From the NCBI GenBank assembly GCA_950069165.1, contig CATMIT010000002.1, positions 1 to 41,375 of the forward strand: a stretch of 41,375 nt of DNA, given 5' to 3'. The first letter of the stretch is position 1. Each line of letters starts with the position of its first letter. The position numbers and the translations under genes were made by a program. This DNA is from an uncultured Flavobacteriales bacterium (GTDB lineage Bacteria > Bacteroidota > Bacteroidia > Flavobacteriales > BACL11). The notes under the pieces were generated by a model. The model did no database searches. It was given only the letters and a program-made list of their open reading frames with translations, and had not been told where the DNA came from. Positions 25,485 to 33,191 of this stretch are shown piece by piece.

Positions 25485-25913
25485 TTATTTTACTTTTATT
25501 TTATAGTCTCTTTTTACAATAAACTTTGTTTTGATTGGTAGTTTTTGTGCAGCTAGCCTTAAAGCTTCTTTTGCAGATTCAAAATCTACTCCATCAATTT
25601 CAAATAAGATTCTTCCTGGCCTAACCACAGCTGCCCAATATTCTGGTGCTCCCTTGCCTTTTCCCATTCTAACTTCTGCAGGTTTTTTGGTAACCGGCTT
25701 GTCAGGGAAAATCCTAATCCAAACTTGCCCTTGCCTTTTCATTTGCCTTGTTACTGCAATACGGGCTGCCTCAATCTGACGAGCTGTCATCCAACATTCT
25801 TCTAATGCTTTTATGCCAAATGTTCCAAAATTTAATCTATTCCCCCTTTGGGCATTCCCTTTCATTTTGCCTTTCTGCATTTTTCTGAATTTCGTTTTCT
25901 TTGGCTGTAACAT
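25485..25913 (-). CDS. rplP: Ribosomal protein uL16
   Basis: Large-subunit protein near the A-site tRNA and peptidyl-transferase centre, 142 aa. It has MLQPKKTKFRKMQKGKMKG, then WIRIFPDKPVTKKPAEVRMG and GAPEYWAAVV, all typical. It begins 25 bp after rpsC, tied with the rpsD-rpoA gap as the longest in the run. Confidence 0.98.
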   Translation of the reverse strand: MLQPKKTKFRKMQKGKMKGNAQRGNRLNFGTFGIKALEECWMTARQIEAARIAVTRQMKRQGQVWIRIFPDKPVTKKPAEVRMGKGKGAPEYWAAVVRPGRILFEIDGVDFESAKEALRLAAQKLPIKTKFIVKRDYKIKVK

Positions 25914-25938
25914 TTTTTATTTCTTTTATCTTTTATTG

Positions 25939-26637
25939 TTATCTTCTTCTAGGTCTTCTGTCGTTTCCTTTTTTAGATTTTCCACTCTTGAAATGAAGCA
26001 TCAAATCTCTTTTTCCGTAAACCTCTCCTCTACAAATCCAAACTTTCACCCCAATTTTACCATAGGTAGTTTGAGCTTCTGCTAGAGCATAATCAATATC
26101 AGCACGGAAAGTATGCAGTGGTGTTCTTCCATCTTTAAACATTTCTGATCTTGCCATTTCTGCACCATTCAATCTGCCAGAAATTTGTACTTTTATACCT
26201 TCAGCACCCATTCTCATTGTGGAAGCAATAGACATTTTAATTGCTCTTTTGTAGGAGATTCTTCCTTCTATTTGACGGGCAATACCATTTGCTACCAAAG
26301 TAGATTCCAATTCTGGACGCTTTACTTCAAAAATATTTATTTGAACATCTTTTTTGGTTAGCTTTTTCAATTCCGCCTTCAATGTTTCCACTTCTTGTCC
26401 GCCTTTTCCAATAATAATTCCGGGCCGTGCTGTATGAATAGTTACGGTAATCATTTTCATGGTTCGCTCAATAGGAATTCGTGATACACTAGCTCTGGCA
26501 AGTCGAATATTAATGTACTTTCTTATCTTATCATCTTCAGCAAGTTTATCACCAAAATCTTTACCGCCATACCAATTTGACTCCCAACCTCTGATGTAGC
26601 CCAATCTGTTTCCTATCGGATTTGTTTTTTGTCCCAT
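25939..26637 (-). CDS. rpsC: Ribosomal protein uS3
   Basis: Small-subunit protein at the mRNA entry tunnel with helicase activity together with S4 and S5. 232 aa, with a type-2 KH domain (IIIGKGGQEVETLK) and the C-terminal S3 domain (AEMARSEMFKDGRTPLHT, GKIGVKVWICRGEVY). It ends in a basic RRPRRR. It begins 1 bp after rplV. Confidence 0.98.
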   Translation of the reverse strand: MGQKTNPIGNRLGYIRGWESNWYGGKDFGDKLAEDDKIRKYINIRLARASVSRIPIERTMKMITVTIHTARPGIIIGKGGQEVETLKAELKKLTKKDVQINIFEVKRPELESTLVANGIARQIEGRISYKRAIKMSIASTMRMGAEGIKVQISGRLNGAEMARSEMFKDGRTPLHTFRADIDYALAEAQTTYGKIGVKVWICRGEVYGKRDLMLHFKSGKSKKGNDRRPRRR

Positions 26638-26638
26638 A

Positions 26639-27046
26639 TTAATTATTATCTGTATTTCTACTATCTACCACTAATGTTACATGGTTAGACCTTTTTCTAA
26701 TTCTGTGTGCTCTACCTTGTGGTGCTGGCCGTACTCTTTTTAGCATTCTTCCGCTATCCACTTTTACTTCACAAATATATAAGCTGCTTTCATCCATTCT
26801 TTTTCCCTCATTTTTCGCTTCCCAATTTGCCAAAGCTGAAAGTAAAAGTTTCTCCATTCTACCAGAAGCCTCTTTCGGATTAAGTTTTAATTCACTTAAG
26901 GCTCTTTCCACATCCATTCCTCTAATCAAATCGGCAATTAGCCTCATTTTTCTTGGAGAAGTAGGACAATTATTGAGCTTAGCAAAAGCTATTTTCTTTT
27001 TTGCTTCTTTCCTTACGTTCGCACTATTTCTTTTTCTTACACCCAT
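26639..27046 (-). CDS. rplV: Ribosomal protein uL22
   Basis: Large-subunit protein whose beta-hairpin lines the peptide exit tunnel. 135 aa, about 25 longer than the common 110 because of a basic N-terminal extension (MGVRKRNSANVRKEAKKK). The core starts at NNCPTSPRKMRLIADLIRG, and the tunnel hairpin contains RMLKRVRPAPQGRAHRIRKR. It begins 5 bp after rpsS. Confidence 0.97.
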   Translation of the reverse strand: MGVRKRNSANVRKEAKKKIAFAKLNNCPTSPRKMRLIADLIRGMDVERALSELKLNPKEASGRMEKLLLSALANWEAKNEGKRMDESSLYICEVKVDSGRMLKRVRPAPQGRAHRIRKRSNHVTLVVDSRNTDNN

Positions 27047-27051
27047 TTTTT

Positions 27052-27318
27052 CTATTTTCTGTTACCTGAATGACCTCTAAAAGTTCTTGTTGGAGAAAAT
27101 TCTCCTAATTTATGCCCTACCATATTTTCAGTAATAAATACCGGAATAAATTGTCGCCCATTATGTACTGCAATGGTTTTTCCTACAAAATCAGGAGTTA
27201 TCATTGATGCTCGTGACCAAGTTTTTACTACCGTATTTTTGCCAGATTCATTCATTGCATCAATTTTTCTCTGCAATTTAAAGTGTACAAACGGTCCTTT
27301 TTTTAACGATCGTGCCAT
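27052..27318 (-). CDS. rpsS: Ribosomal protein uS19
   Basis: Small-subunit head protein paired with S13, 88 aa. It begins MARSLKKGPFVHFKLQRKID and contains GRQFIPVFITENMVGHKLGEF, both diagnostic. It begins 3 bp after rplB. Confidence 0.98.
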   Translation of the reverse strand: MARSLKKGPFVHFKLQRKIDAMNESGKNTVVKTWSRASMITPDFVGKTIAVHNGRQFIPVFITENMVGHKLGEFSPTRTFRGHSGNRK

Positions 27319-27321
27319 AGT

Positions 27322-28149
27322 TTATTTCTTTTTCCTTCTTTCAATTATATACTTGTTTGATGGCTTTTTCTTGGATCTTGTTTTGAATCCTTTTGCCGGA
27401 ATTCCATTTTTACTTCTTGGATGCCCACCAGAGGCTTTCCCTTCACCACCACCCATTGGATGATCGACAGGATTCATAGCAACTGGTCTTGTTCTTGGTC
27501 TTCTTCCTAGCCATCTGTTCCTTCCAGCTTTTCCTTTTCTTGACAATTGAGCCTCCGCATTAGAAACAGAACCAATAGTTGCCATACATGTTACTAATAT
27601 TTGTCTTATCTCACCAGAAGTTAATTTGATAGTCGCATATTTTCCGTCCCTTGCCATAAGTTGTGCAAATGCACCCGCACTTCTTACCATGAGTGCTCCT
27701 TGACTTGGTCTTAATTCCAAATTATGAATAATTGTACCAAGAGGAATTTCGCTAAGAGGCAATGCATTTCCTATTTCGATTGGAGATCCTTTACCTGAAA
27801 CAACTTCCGTTCCTACCGTTAAACCATGAGGAGCAATAATATATCTTTTCTCTCCATCAACATAATGTAAAAGCGCAATGTTGGCAGTTCTATTCGGATC
27901 ATACTCAATGGTAGCAACCCTAGCAGGAACGCCAAACTTTTCTCTTTTAAAATCAATTTCTCTGTATCTTCTTTTATGTCCGCCACCAACATGTTGGATT
28001 GTCATTTTACCTCTATCGTTTCTACCCCCTGTTTTTTTATACTTTTTTAGCAAGCTTTTTTCAGGAGTTGACGTGGTAATTGTATCATAGGAAAGCACAA
28101 TTCTGTGCCTTTGCCCTGGTGTTGTTGGTTTTAATTTTCGTACTGCCAT
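27322..28149 (-). CDS. rplB: Ribosomal protein uL2
   Basis: Large-subunit protein needed for subunit joining and peptidyl transfer. 275 aa, with GGGHKRRYREIDFKR, EYDPNRTANIALLHY, and the functional loop MNPVDHPMGGGEGKASGGHP. The conserved first His of that loop is present. The basic C-terminal end is RSKKKPSNKYIIERRKKK. It begins 6 bp after rplW. Confidence 0.98.
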   Translation of the reverse strand: MAVRKLKPTTPGQRHRIVLSYDTITTSTPEKSLLKKYKKTGGRNDRGKMTIQHVGGGHKRRYREIDFKREKFGVPARVATIEYDPNRTANIALLHYVDGEKRYIIAPHGLTVGTEVVSGKGSPIEIGNALPLSEIPLGTIIHNLELRPSQGALMVRSAGAFAQLMARDGKYATIKLTSGEIRQILVTCMATIGSVSNAEAQLSRKGKAGRNRWLGRRPRTRPVAMNPVDHPMGGGEGKASGGHPRSKNGIPAKGFKTRSKKKPSNKYIIERRKKK

Positions 28150-28155
28150 TTTTAT

Positions 28156-28446
28156 TTAAATATTGCTATAAAAATCGATTGTGTCACCATCTGCTAATTG
28201 TACAATCGCTTTTTTGAAAGTTTTAGTTTTTCCAATTATTTGTCCTGATTTTGTTCCCCTCATTCTTTTTTTGCCAATACAAACCATGGTTTTTACACTA
28301 TCGACAGTAACATTATAGGCCTTTTCCACTTCCTTTTTTATCTCTATCTTGTTGGCATTTCTGTCTACAACAAAACCAAAACGATTGAACTTTTCTCCTT
28401 GTTCAGTCATTTTTTCAGTAATTATTGGTTTTATTAAAATACTCAT
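28156..28446 (-). CDS. rplW: Ribosomal protein uL23
   Basis: Exit-tunnel rim protein that docks trigger factor and SRP, 96 aa. It contains IIKPIITEKM and NRFGFVVDRNANKIEIKKEV, and the basic loop GKKRMRGTKSGQIIGKT. It begins 1 bp after rplD. Confidence 0.98.
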   Translation of the reverse strand: MSILIKPIITEKMTEQGEKFNRFGFVVDRNANKIEIKKEVEKAYNVTVDSVKTMVCIGKKRMRGTKSGQIIGKTKTFKKAIVQLADGDTIDFYSNI

Positions 28447-28447
28447 T

Positions 28448-29077
28448 TTATTTATTTAAAGTTTCTTCAATTTCTTTTACCGATCCTTCCAAAATTAGCA
28501 AGGTATTGGCATTCATAATATCGTAAGTGCAAAGATTAGAAGCCATAACTACTTTTGCTTTTTTCAAATTATTGGAAGACAAAACAATATTAGCATTTGC
28601 TTCAGGAAGAACCATTAAAGTTTTGCTATTTGCTTGTTCCAAATTATTCAAAATATTCAAATAATCTTTTGTTTTAGGGGTATCAAAAGTGAAATCTTCT
28701 AAAACAATGATGTTATTATCTTTTGCCTTATATGTGAGTGCTGATTTTCTGGCTAATCGTTTTACTTTTTTATTTAGTTTGGAATCATAGTCTCTTGGTT
28801 TTGGACCAAAAATTCTACCCCCACCTCTAAAAATAGGATTCTTAATATCCCCAACCCTTGCCATACCACTCCCTTTTTGTTTTCTAATTTTCCTGCGGCT
28901 TCCGGTAATTTCTCCTCTTTCTTTGGTTTTGCTTGTTCCTGATCTTTGGTTTACCAAGTATTGTTTTACATCCAAATAAATAGCATGATCATTTGGCTCA
29001 ATACCAAAAATATCCTTTTTCAAATCTACTTTTTTTGATGTCTCTTTTCCTTTTATGTTATGTACTACTACTTTCAT
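28448..29077 (-). CDS. rplD: Ribosomal protein uL4
   Basis: Early-assembly protein with a loop reaching into the exit tunnel, and the S10-operon autoregulator in E. coli. 209 aa, with TKERGEITGSRRKIRKQKGSG and ARVGDIKNPIFRGGGRIFGP forming the tunnel loop. Its start codon overlaps the last base of rplC. Confidence 0.98.
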   Translation of the reverse strand: MKVVVHNIKGKETSKKVDLKKDIFGIEPNDHAIYLDVKQYLVNQRSGTSKTKERGEITGSRRKIRKQKGSGMARVGDIKNPIFRGGGRIFGPKPRDYDSKLNKKVKRLARKSALTYKAKDNNIIVLEDFTFDTPKTKDYLNILNNLEQANSKTLMVLPEANANIVLSSNNLKKAKVVMASNLCTYDIMNANTLLILEGSVKEIEETLNK

Positions 29078-29694
29078 TATTTCTCAATTATTACATACGA
29101 ATTATTAGCGCCCGGAACAGCTCCTTTTACTAAAACAATGTTTTTCTCTGGCATTACTTTCAGCACTTGCAAATTCTCCACTTTAACCCTAGCATTTCCC
29201 ATTTGTCCGCCCATTCGCATTCCTTTGAATACTCGTGCAGGATAAGATGCCGCACCAATAGAACCAGGATGCCTTTGTCTGTTATGCTGGCCGTGAGTTG
29301 CATCATTTACCCCCTTAAAACCATGTCTTTTCACAACCCCTTGAAACCCTTTACCTTTAGATGTCCCTGCGACCGTTACAAAAGATCCTTCTTCTAAAAT
29401 ATCAACAGTAATGGTATCTCCTAAATTTACTTCCTCCTCAGGCATTTCAAATTCTACCAATTTTCTTTTTGGTGTAGTTTTTGCTTTTTGGAAATGCCCA
29501 GCAAGCGCTTTTGTCATTCTTCTTTCTTTTTGCTCATCAAAAGCGAGTTGCACAGCAGTATAACCATCTACTTCCTCTGTTTTTAACTGAGTAACCACAC
29601 AAGGTCCTGCCTGAATGATAGTACAAGGAATATTTTTCCCTTCCTCATTAAAGATACTTGTCATTCCTATTTTTTTACCTATTAAACCTGGCAT
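29077..29694 (-). CDS. rplC: Ribosomal protein uL3
   Basis: Early-assembly protein that reaches the peptidyl-transferase centre. 205 aa, starting MPGLIGKKIGMTSIFNEEGK, with GTSKGKGFQGVVKRHGF and GSIGAASYPARVFKGMRMGGQ (read as two adjoining segments). The methylatable Gln region MGGQMGN is present. It begins 11 bp after rpsJ. Confidence 0.98.
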   Translation of the reverse strand: MPGLIGKKIGMTSIFNEEGKNIPCTIIQAGPCVVTQLKTEEVDGYTAVQLAFDEQKERRMTKALAGHFQKAKTTPKRKLVEFEMPEEEVNLGDTITVDILEEGSFVTVAGTSKGKGFQGVVKRHGFKGVNDATHGQHNRQRHPGSIGAASYPARVFKGMRMGGQMGNARVKVENLQVLKVMPEKNIVLVKGAVPGANNSYVIIEK

Positions 29695-29705
29695 CTTTTC
29701 TTTTT

Positions 29706-30014
29706 TTAAATTACTTTAATTTCTACATGAACTCCACTCGGAAGTTCTAATTTCATTAGCGCATCAATCGTTTTGGAAGATGAGCTATATATGTCCATCA
29801 ATCTTTTATGGTCTGAAAGCTGAAACTGCTCTCTGGATTGTTTGTTCACATGAGGAGAACGCAAAACGGTATAAATCTGTTTGTGCGTTGGAAGTGGAAT
29901 TGGACCACTAACTATGGCACCTGAATTTTTTACTGTTTTTGCAATTTTTGCAGCTGATTGATCAACAAGCGTGTGATCAAATGATTTTAGTTTTATTCTA
30001 ATTCTTTGCGACAT
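29706..30014 (-). CDS. rpsJ: Ribosomal protein uS10
   Basis: Small-subunit head protein that also works with NusB in antitermination. The open frame extends upstream to a GTG inside fusA, but the S10 sequence starts at ATG 30014 with MSQRIRIKLKSFDH, giving the expected 102 aa. PLPTHKQIYTVLRSPHVNKQ and LPSGVHVEIKV are diagnostic. It lies 4 bp after fusA; there is no tuf between them, unlike in E. coli. Confidence 0.98.
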   Translation of the reverse strand: MSQRIRIKLKSFDHTLVDQSAAKIAKTVKNSGAIVSGPIPLPTHKQIYTVLRSPHVNKQSREQFQLSDHKRLMDIYSSSSKTIDALMKLELPSGVHVEIKVI

Positions 30015-30018
30015 ATAT

Positions 30019-32130
30019 TTAGTTTTGTAGTACTGTTCCTTTAATTTTTTCAATAACTGCTTCTGCAATATTTTTTGGTGCTGGCCGATATTCAGCAAAC
30101 TCCATGGTTGAAGTTGCACGCCCAGATGTAATGGTTCTTAAAGCAGTTACATAACCAAACATTTCAGAAAGAGGCACTTTTGCATTTACTACTTGTGCGC
30201 CCGCTCTGGAATCCATACCTTCCAATTGTCCTCTTCTTCTGTTCAAATCGGCAACTACATCACCTGTATTTGCTTCCGGAGTTACTACTTCTAATTTCAT
30301 AATTGGCTCAAGCAATACAGGTTTTGCTTGCTTACATGCCCCTTTAAAAGCAATTTTAGCGCATATCTCAAACGATAAAGAATCTGAATCTACATCATGA
30401 TAAGACCCATCAAATAATCTTACCTTCATGGTATCGATAGGATAACCTGCTAAAACGCCATTTTGCATAGCCATCTCAAAACCTTTCTGCACTGATGGGA
30501 TAAATTCTCTTGGAATATTTCCACCTTTTATTTCGTTTACAAATTGTAAGCCCTCTCCTTCAAAATCAGCATCTACTGGCGATAATTCAAATTGAATATC
30601 GGCAAATTTACCTCTACCACCCGATTGTTTTTTGTAAATTTCTCTTGTTGTTATTGAGGTTGTAATCGTTTCTTTATAGGACACTTCTGGAGCCCCTTGA
30701 TTACATTCTACTTTAAATTCTCTTTTTAATCTATCTAAAATGATTTCTAAGTGAAGCTCGCCCATCCCAGAAATAATAGTCTGGTTAGAATCTTGATCTG
30801 TTCGGATTGTAAAAGTAGGATCTTCCTCAGCCAATTTACCCAAGGCGATACCCAATTTATCTACATCCGCTTGCGTTTTTGGTTCAATAGCAACCCCAAT
30901 TACAGGATCTGGGAAAGTCATGGATTCCAATGTAATTGGCTTATCCTGATATAAAGTATCACCAGTTCTGATATCTTTAAATCCAACTGCTGCTCCTATA
31001 TCACCAGCTTCTATACTATCAATAGCATTTTGTTTGTTGGAGTGCATTTGAAAAATTCTTGAAATTCTTTCTTTTTTGTTCGTTCTGGAATTCATCACAT
31101 AAGAACCCGCATCTAATTTACCAGAATACATTCTTAAAAAACATAAACGACCAACATAAGGATCGGTAGCAATTTTAAATGCCAAAGCTGACATTGGTGC
31201 ATTAGCATCAGGATCTCTTGTTTCCACTCCATCAGTATCCGGATGAACTCCTTCAACAGCTCCAACATCCAGTGGGCTAGGAAGATAGGACATAACCGCA
31301 TCCAGCATAGTTTGAACTCCTTTGTTTTTAAAAGCAGAACCGCAAAGTATTGGCGTAATATCCATAGCAATAGTAGCTTTTCGAATTGCATTCATCAATT
31401 CATCTTCTGTAATGGATTCTGCATCCTCAAAATATTTTTCTAATAGTGTATCATCTTGTTCAGCAACAGCTTCTACTAATTTACCTCTCCACTCTTCCAC
31501 TGTATCTTTCAAATCTTCAGGAATATCAATTTCTTTAAAAGTCATTCCCATATCCTCTTCATTCCAAACGATTGCTTTATTATTGATTAAATCAACAACT
31601 CCTCTGAAATCTTCTTCCGAACCGATAGGAACTTGCAAAGGAACAGGATTTGCTCCTAAACGTTCTCTTATCTGGCTTACCGCTTCAAAAAAGTCGGCAC
31701 CAGAACGGTCCATTTTATTTACAAAACCTATTCTTGGCACATTGTATTTATCTGCTTGTCTCCACACAGTTTCTGATTGTGGCTCCACACCGCCAACCGC
31801 ACAAAAAAGTGCAACCGCACCATCCAATACTCTAAGTGAACGCTCTACCTCAACGGTAAAATCCACATGGCCTGGAGTATCAATGATGTTCATTTTATAC
31901 TCATTTCCTCTGTATTCCCAGAAAGTAGTAGTAGCTGCAGAGGTAATGGTAATTCCTCTTTCTTGCTCTTGTTCCATCCAATCCATAGTAGCGGCACCAT
32001 CATGCACCTCACCAATTTTATGCGAAATTCCTGTATAATACAAGATTCTTTCGGTAGTAGTGGTTTTACCGGCATCAATGTGTGCCATGATGCCAATGTT
32101 TCGAGTATATGTTAAATCCTGTTTAGCCAT
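30019..32130 (-). CDS. fusA: Elongation factor G
   Basis: GTPase that drives ribosomal translocation. 703 aa, with all canonical G motifs: AHIDAGKTT, ERGITITSAATT, DTPGHVDF with the catalytic-site His, and NKMD. The later domains include QSGGRGKFADIQF of domain IV and the C-terminal RAGAQVVNAKVPLSEMFGY. This is the housekeeping EF-G and a reference for judging the second EF-G-like gene at 33192-35300. It begins 15 bp after rpsG. Confidence 0.98.
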   Translation of the reverse strand: MAKQDLTYTRNIGIMAHIDAGKTTTTERILYYTGISHKIGEVHDGAATMDWMEQEQERGITITSAATTTFWEYRGNEYKMNIIDTPGHVDFTVEVERSLRVLDGAVALFCAVGGVEPQSETVWRQADKYNVPRIGFVNKMDRSGADFFEAVSQIRERLGANPVPLQVPIGSEEDFRGVVDLINNKAIVWNEEDMGMTFKEIDIPEDLKDTVEEWRGKLVEAVAEQDDTLLEKYFEDAESITEDELMNAIRKATIAMDITPILCGSAFKNKGVQTMLDAVMSYLPSPLDVGAVEGVHPDTDGVETRDPDANAPMSALAFKIATDPYVGRLCFLRMYSGKLDAGSYVMNSRTNKKERISRIFQMHSNKQNAIDSIEAGDIGAAVGFKDIRTGDTLYQDKPITLESMTFPDPVIGVAIEPKTQADVDKLGIALGKLAEEDPTFTIRTDQDSNQTIISGMGELHLEIILDRLKREFKVECNQGAPEVSYKETITTSITTREIYKKQSGGRGKFADIQFELSPVDADFEGEGLQFVNEIKGGNIPREFIPSVQKGFEMAMQNGVLAGYPIDTMKVRLFDGSYHDVDSDSLSFEICAKIAFKGACKQAKPVLLEPIMKLEVVTPEANTGDVVADLNRRRGQLEGMDSRAGAQVVNAKVPLSEMFGYVTALRTITSGRATSTMEFAEYRPAPKNIAEAVIEKIKGTVLQN

Positions 32131-32145
32131 TTTTAATTAATCAAT

Positions 32146-32616
32146 TTAAAACCTGAAATGAGCGAATGCTTTATTAGCTTCTGCCATTCTGTGGGTGTCT
32201 TGTTTCTTTTTAAATGTAGCCCCTTCTTCTTTGTAAGCAGCTAATATCTCACCTGCCAATCTCTCGCACATTGTTTTTTCATTCCTTTTTCTTGTAAAGC
32301 CAATCATCCATTTCATTCCTAATGAAATTTTTCTGTCATCTCTTACAGGTTGAGGGATTTGAAATGTTGCCCCTCCAATCCTTCTGCTTCTTACCTCAAC
32401 AGCAGGCATTATATTTTCTAATGCTTTTTCCCAAACTGCAACTGCTTCTTCCTCTGTTACTTTGGTTGATATAATATCCATTGCATCATAAAAAATTTGA
32501 TAAGCAGTATTTTTTCTGCCATCAAACATCAAGTTATTTACAAACCTTGTGATTAAGGTGTTTCCAAACTTTGGATCTGGTAATAGAATTCTTTTTTTAG
32601 CTCTTCCTTTTCTCAT
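32146..32616 (-). CDS. rpsG: Ribosomal protein uS7
   Basis: Primary 16S rRNA binder of the small-subunit head and E-site contact. 156 aa, beginning MRKGRAKKRILLPDPKFG. It contains RRIGGATFQIPQPVRDDR and the typical C terminus HRMAEANKAFAHFRF. It begins 16 bp after rpsL. Confidence 0.98.
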   Translation of the reverse strand: MRKGRAKKRILLPDPKFGNTLITRFVNNLMFDGRKNTAYQIFYDAMDIISTKVTEEEAVAVWEKALENIMPAVEVRSRRIGGATFQIPQPVRDDRKISLGMKWMIGFTRKRNEKTMCERLAGEILAAYKEEGATFKKKQDTHRMAEANKAFAHFRF

Positions 32617-32632
32617 TTGTTAAAATAGTAAA

Positions 32633-33007
32633 TTATTTTTTCGGCCTTTTAGTTCCGTATTTTGATCTTCTTTGTGTTCTTCCATCCACCCCTGTAGTAT
32701 CTAATGCGCCTCTTACGATATGATACCGAACTCCTGGTAAATCTTTTACTCTGCCACCTCTTACAAGCACAATAGAGTGCTCTTGCAATGCATGGCCCTC
32801 ACCACCTATGTAAGCGTTTACTTCATTTCCATTAGTAAGACGAACCCTTGCTACTTTCCTTAGTGCAGAGTTTGGTTTTTTAGGGGTTGTGGTATAAACC
32901 CTAGTACAAACTCCTCTTCTTTGAGGGCTGCTACCCAAGGCTAAGGACTTGCTTTTTTTAACTAGCTTTTGTCGGCCTTTTCTTATTAGTTGTTGTATCG
33001 TTGGCAT
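32633..33007 (-). CDS. rpsL: Ribosomal protein uS12
   Basis: Decoding-centre protein of 124 aa and first gene of the ribosomal run. It contains GVCTRVYTTTPKKPNSALRK and GGRVKDLPGVRYH. The lysines at 43-44 and in GGRVK are the wild-type residues at sites where changes give streptomycin resistance, so no such resistance is predicted from this gene. The leader upstream carries a good TACATTTG promoter box. Confidence 0.98.
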   Translation of the reverse strand: MPTIQQLIRKGRQKLVKKSKSLALGSSPQRRGVCTRVYTTTPKKPNSALRKVARVRLTNGNEVNAYIGGEGHALQEHSIVLVRGGRVKDLPGVRYHIVRGALDTTGVDGRTQRRSKYGTKRPKK

Positions 33008-33043
33008 AAAATATTATACTTTAATCCTTATTAAAATGGGCGG

Positions 33044-33075
33044 CAAATGTATGAATTTATTAATACAACAGAAAA
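33044..33075 (-). promoter_or_regulatory. Predicted promoter of the rpsL-rplQ run
   Basis: On the minus strand TTTTC (33071-33075), a 19-nt spacer and TACATTTG (33044-33051) fit the Bacteroidota pattern TTTG-N19/20-TAnnTTTG, with one mismatch in the first element. Initiation would leave about a 30-nt leader before rpsL. It lies just downstream of the terminator of the second EF-G gene, as expected for a new transcription unit. Confidence 0.55.
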
Positions 33076-33114
33076 CGAAAAATTGTTTTTTTTACTATAA
33101 ACTTTTTGGGCAAG

Positions 33115-33141
33115 AAAAAAAAAGTGCCGAAAGGCACTTTT
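33115..33141 (-). terminator. Intrinsic terminator after the EF-G paralogue
   Basis: Perfect stem AAAAGTGCC / GGCACTTTT (33120-33128 and 33133-33141), with a GAAA loop on the plus strand (TTTC on the minus strand). On the minus strand it is followed by a long U-tract (33115-33123). It lies about 50 bp after the EF-G-like stop and upstream of the rpsL promoter. Confidence 0.85.
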
Positions 33142-33191
33142 ATTCTGATTTTTGAGCTTAAAAATAGGTGTATTTTTTTGTTAAAAAAATG

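Noticed and set aside
27450..27475. L2 loop reads DHPM instead of the DHPH of E. coli
   Set aside because: The functionally important His is the first one of the motif and is present; the Met change looks like an ordinary lineage difference.
30019..30119. Upstream extension of rpsJ to a GTG, giving a 137-aa frame
   Set aside because: The extra 35 residues overlap the end of fusA and look unlike S10; the family start is MSQRIRIKLKSFDH at 30014.
31322..32038. 238-aa open frame on the plus strand opposite fusA
   Set aside because: It is a shadow of the EF-G coding sequence; its composition (Ser/Ile/Thr-rich, reverse complement of a conserved gene) shows no family pattern.
33173..33190. T-run/A-run palindrome after the EF-G paralogue
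   Set aside because: Homopolymer A/T complementarity only; the GC-containing hairpin at 33115-33141 explains termination better.
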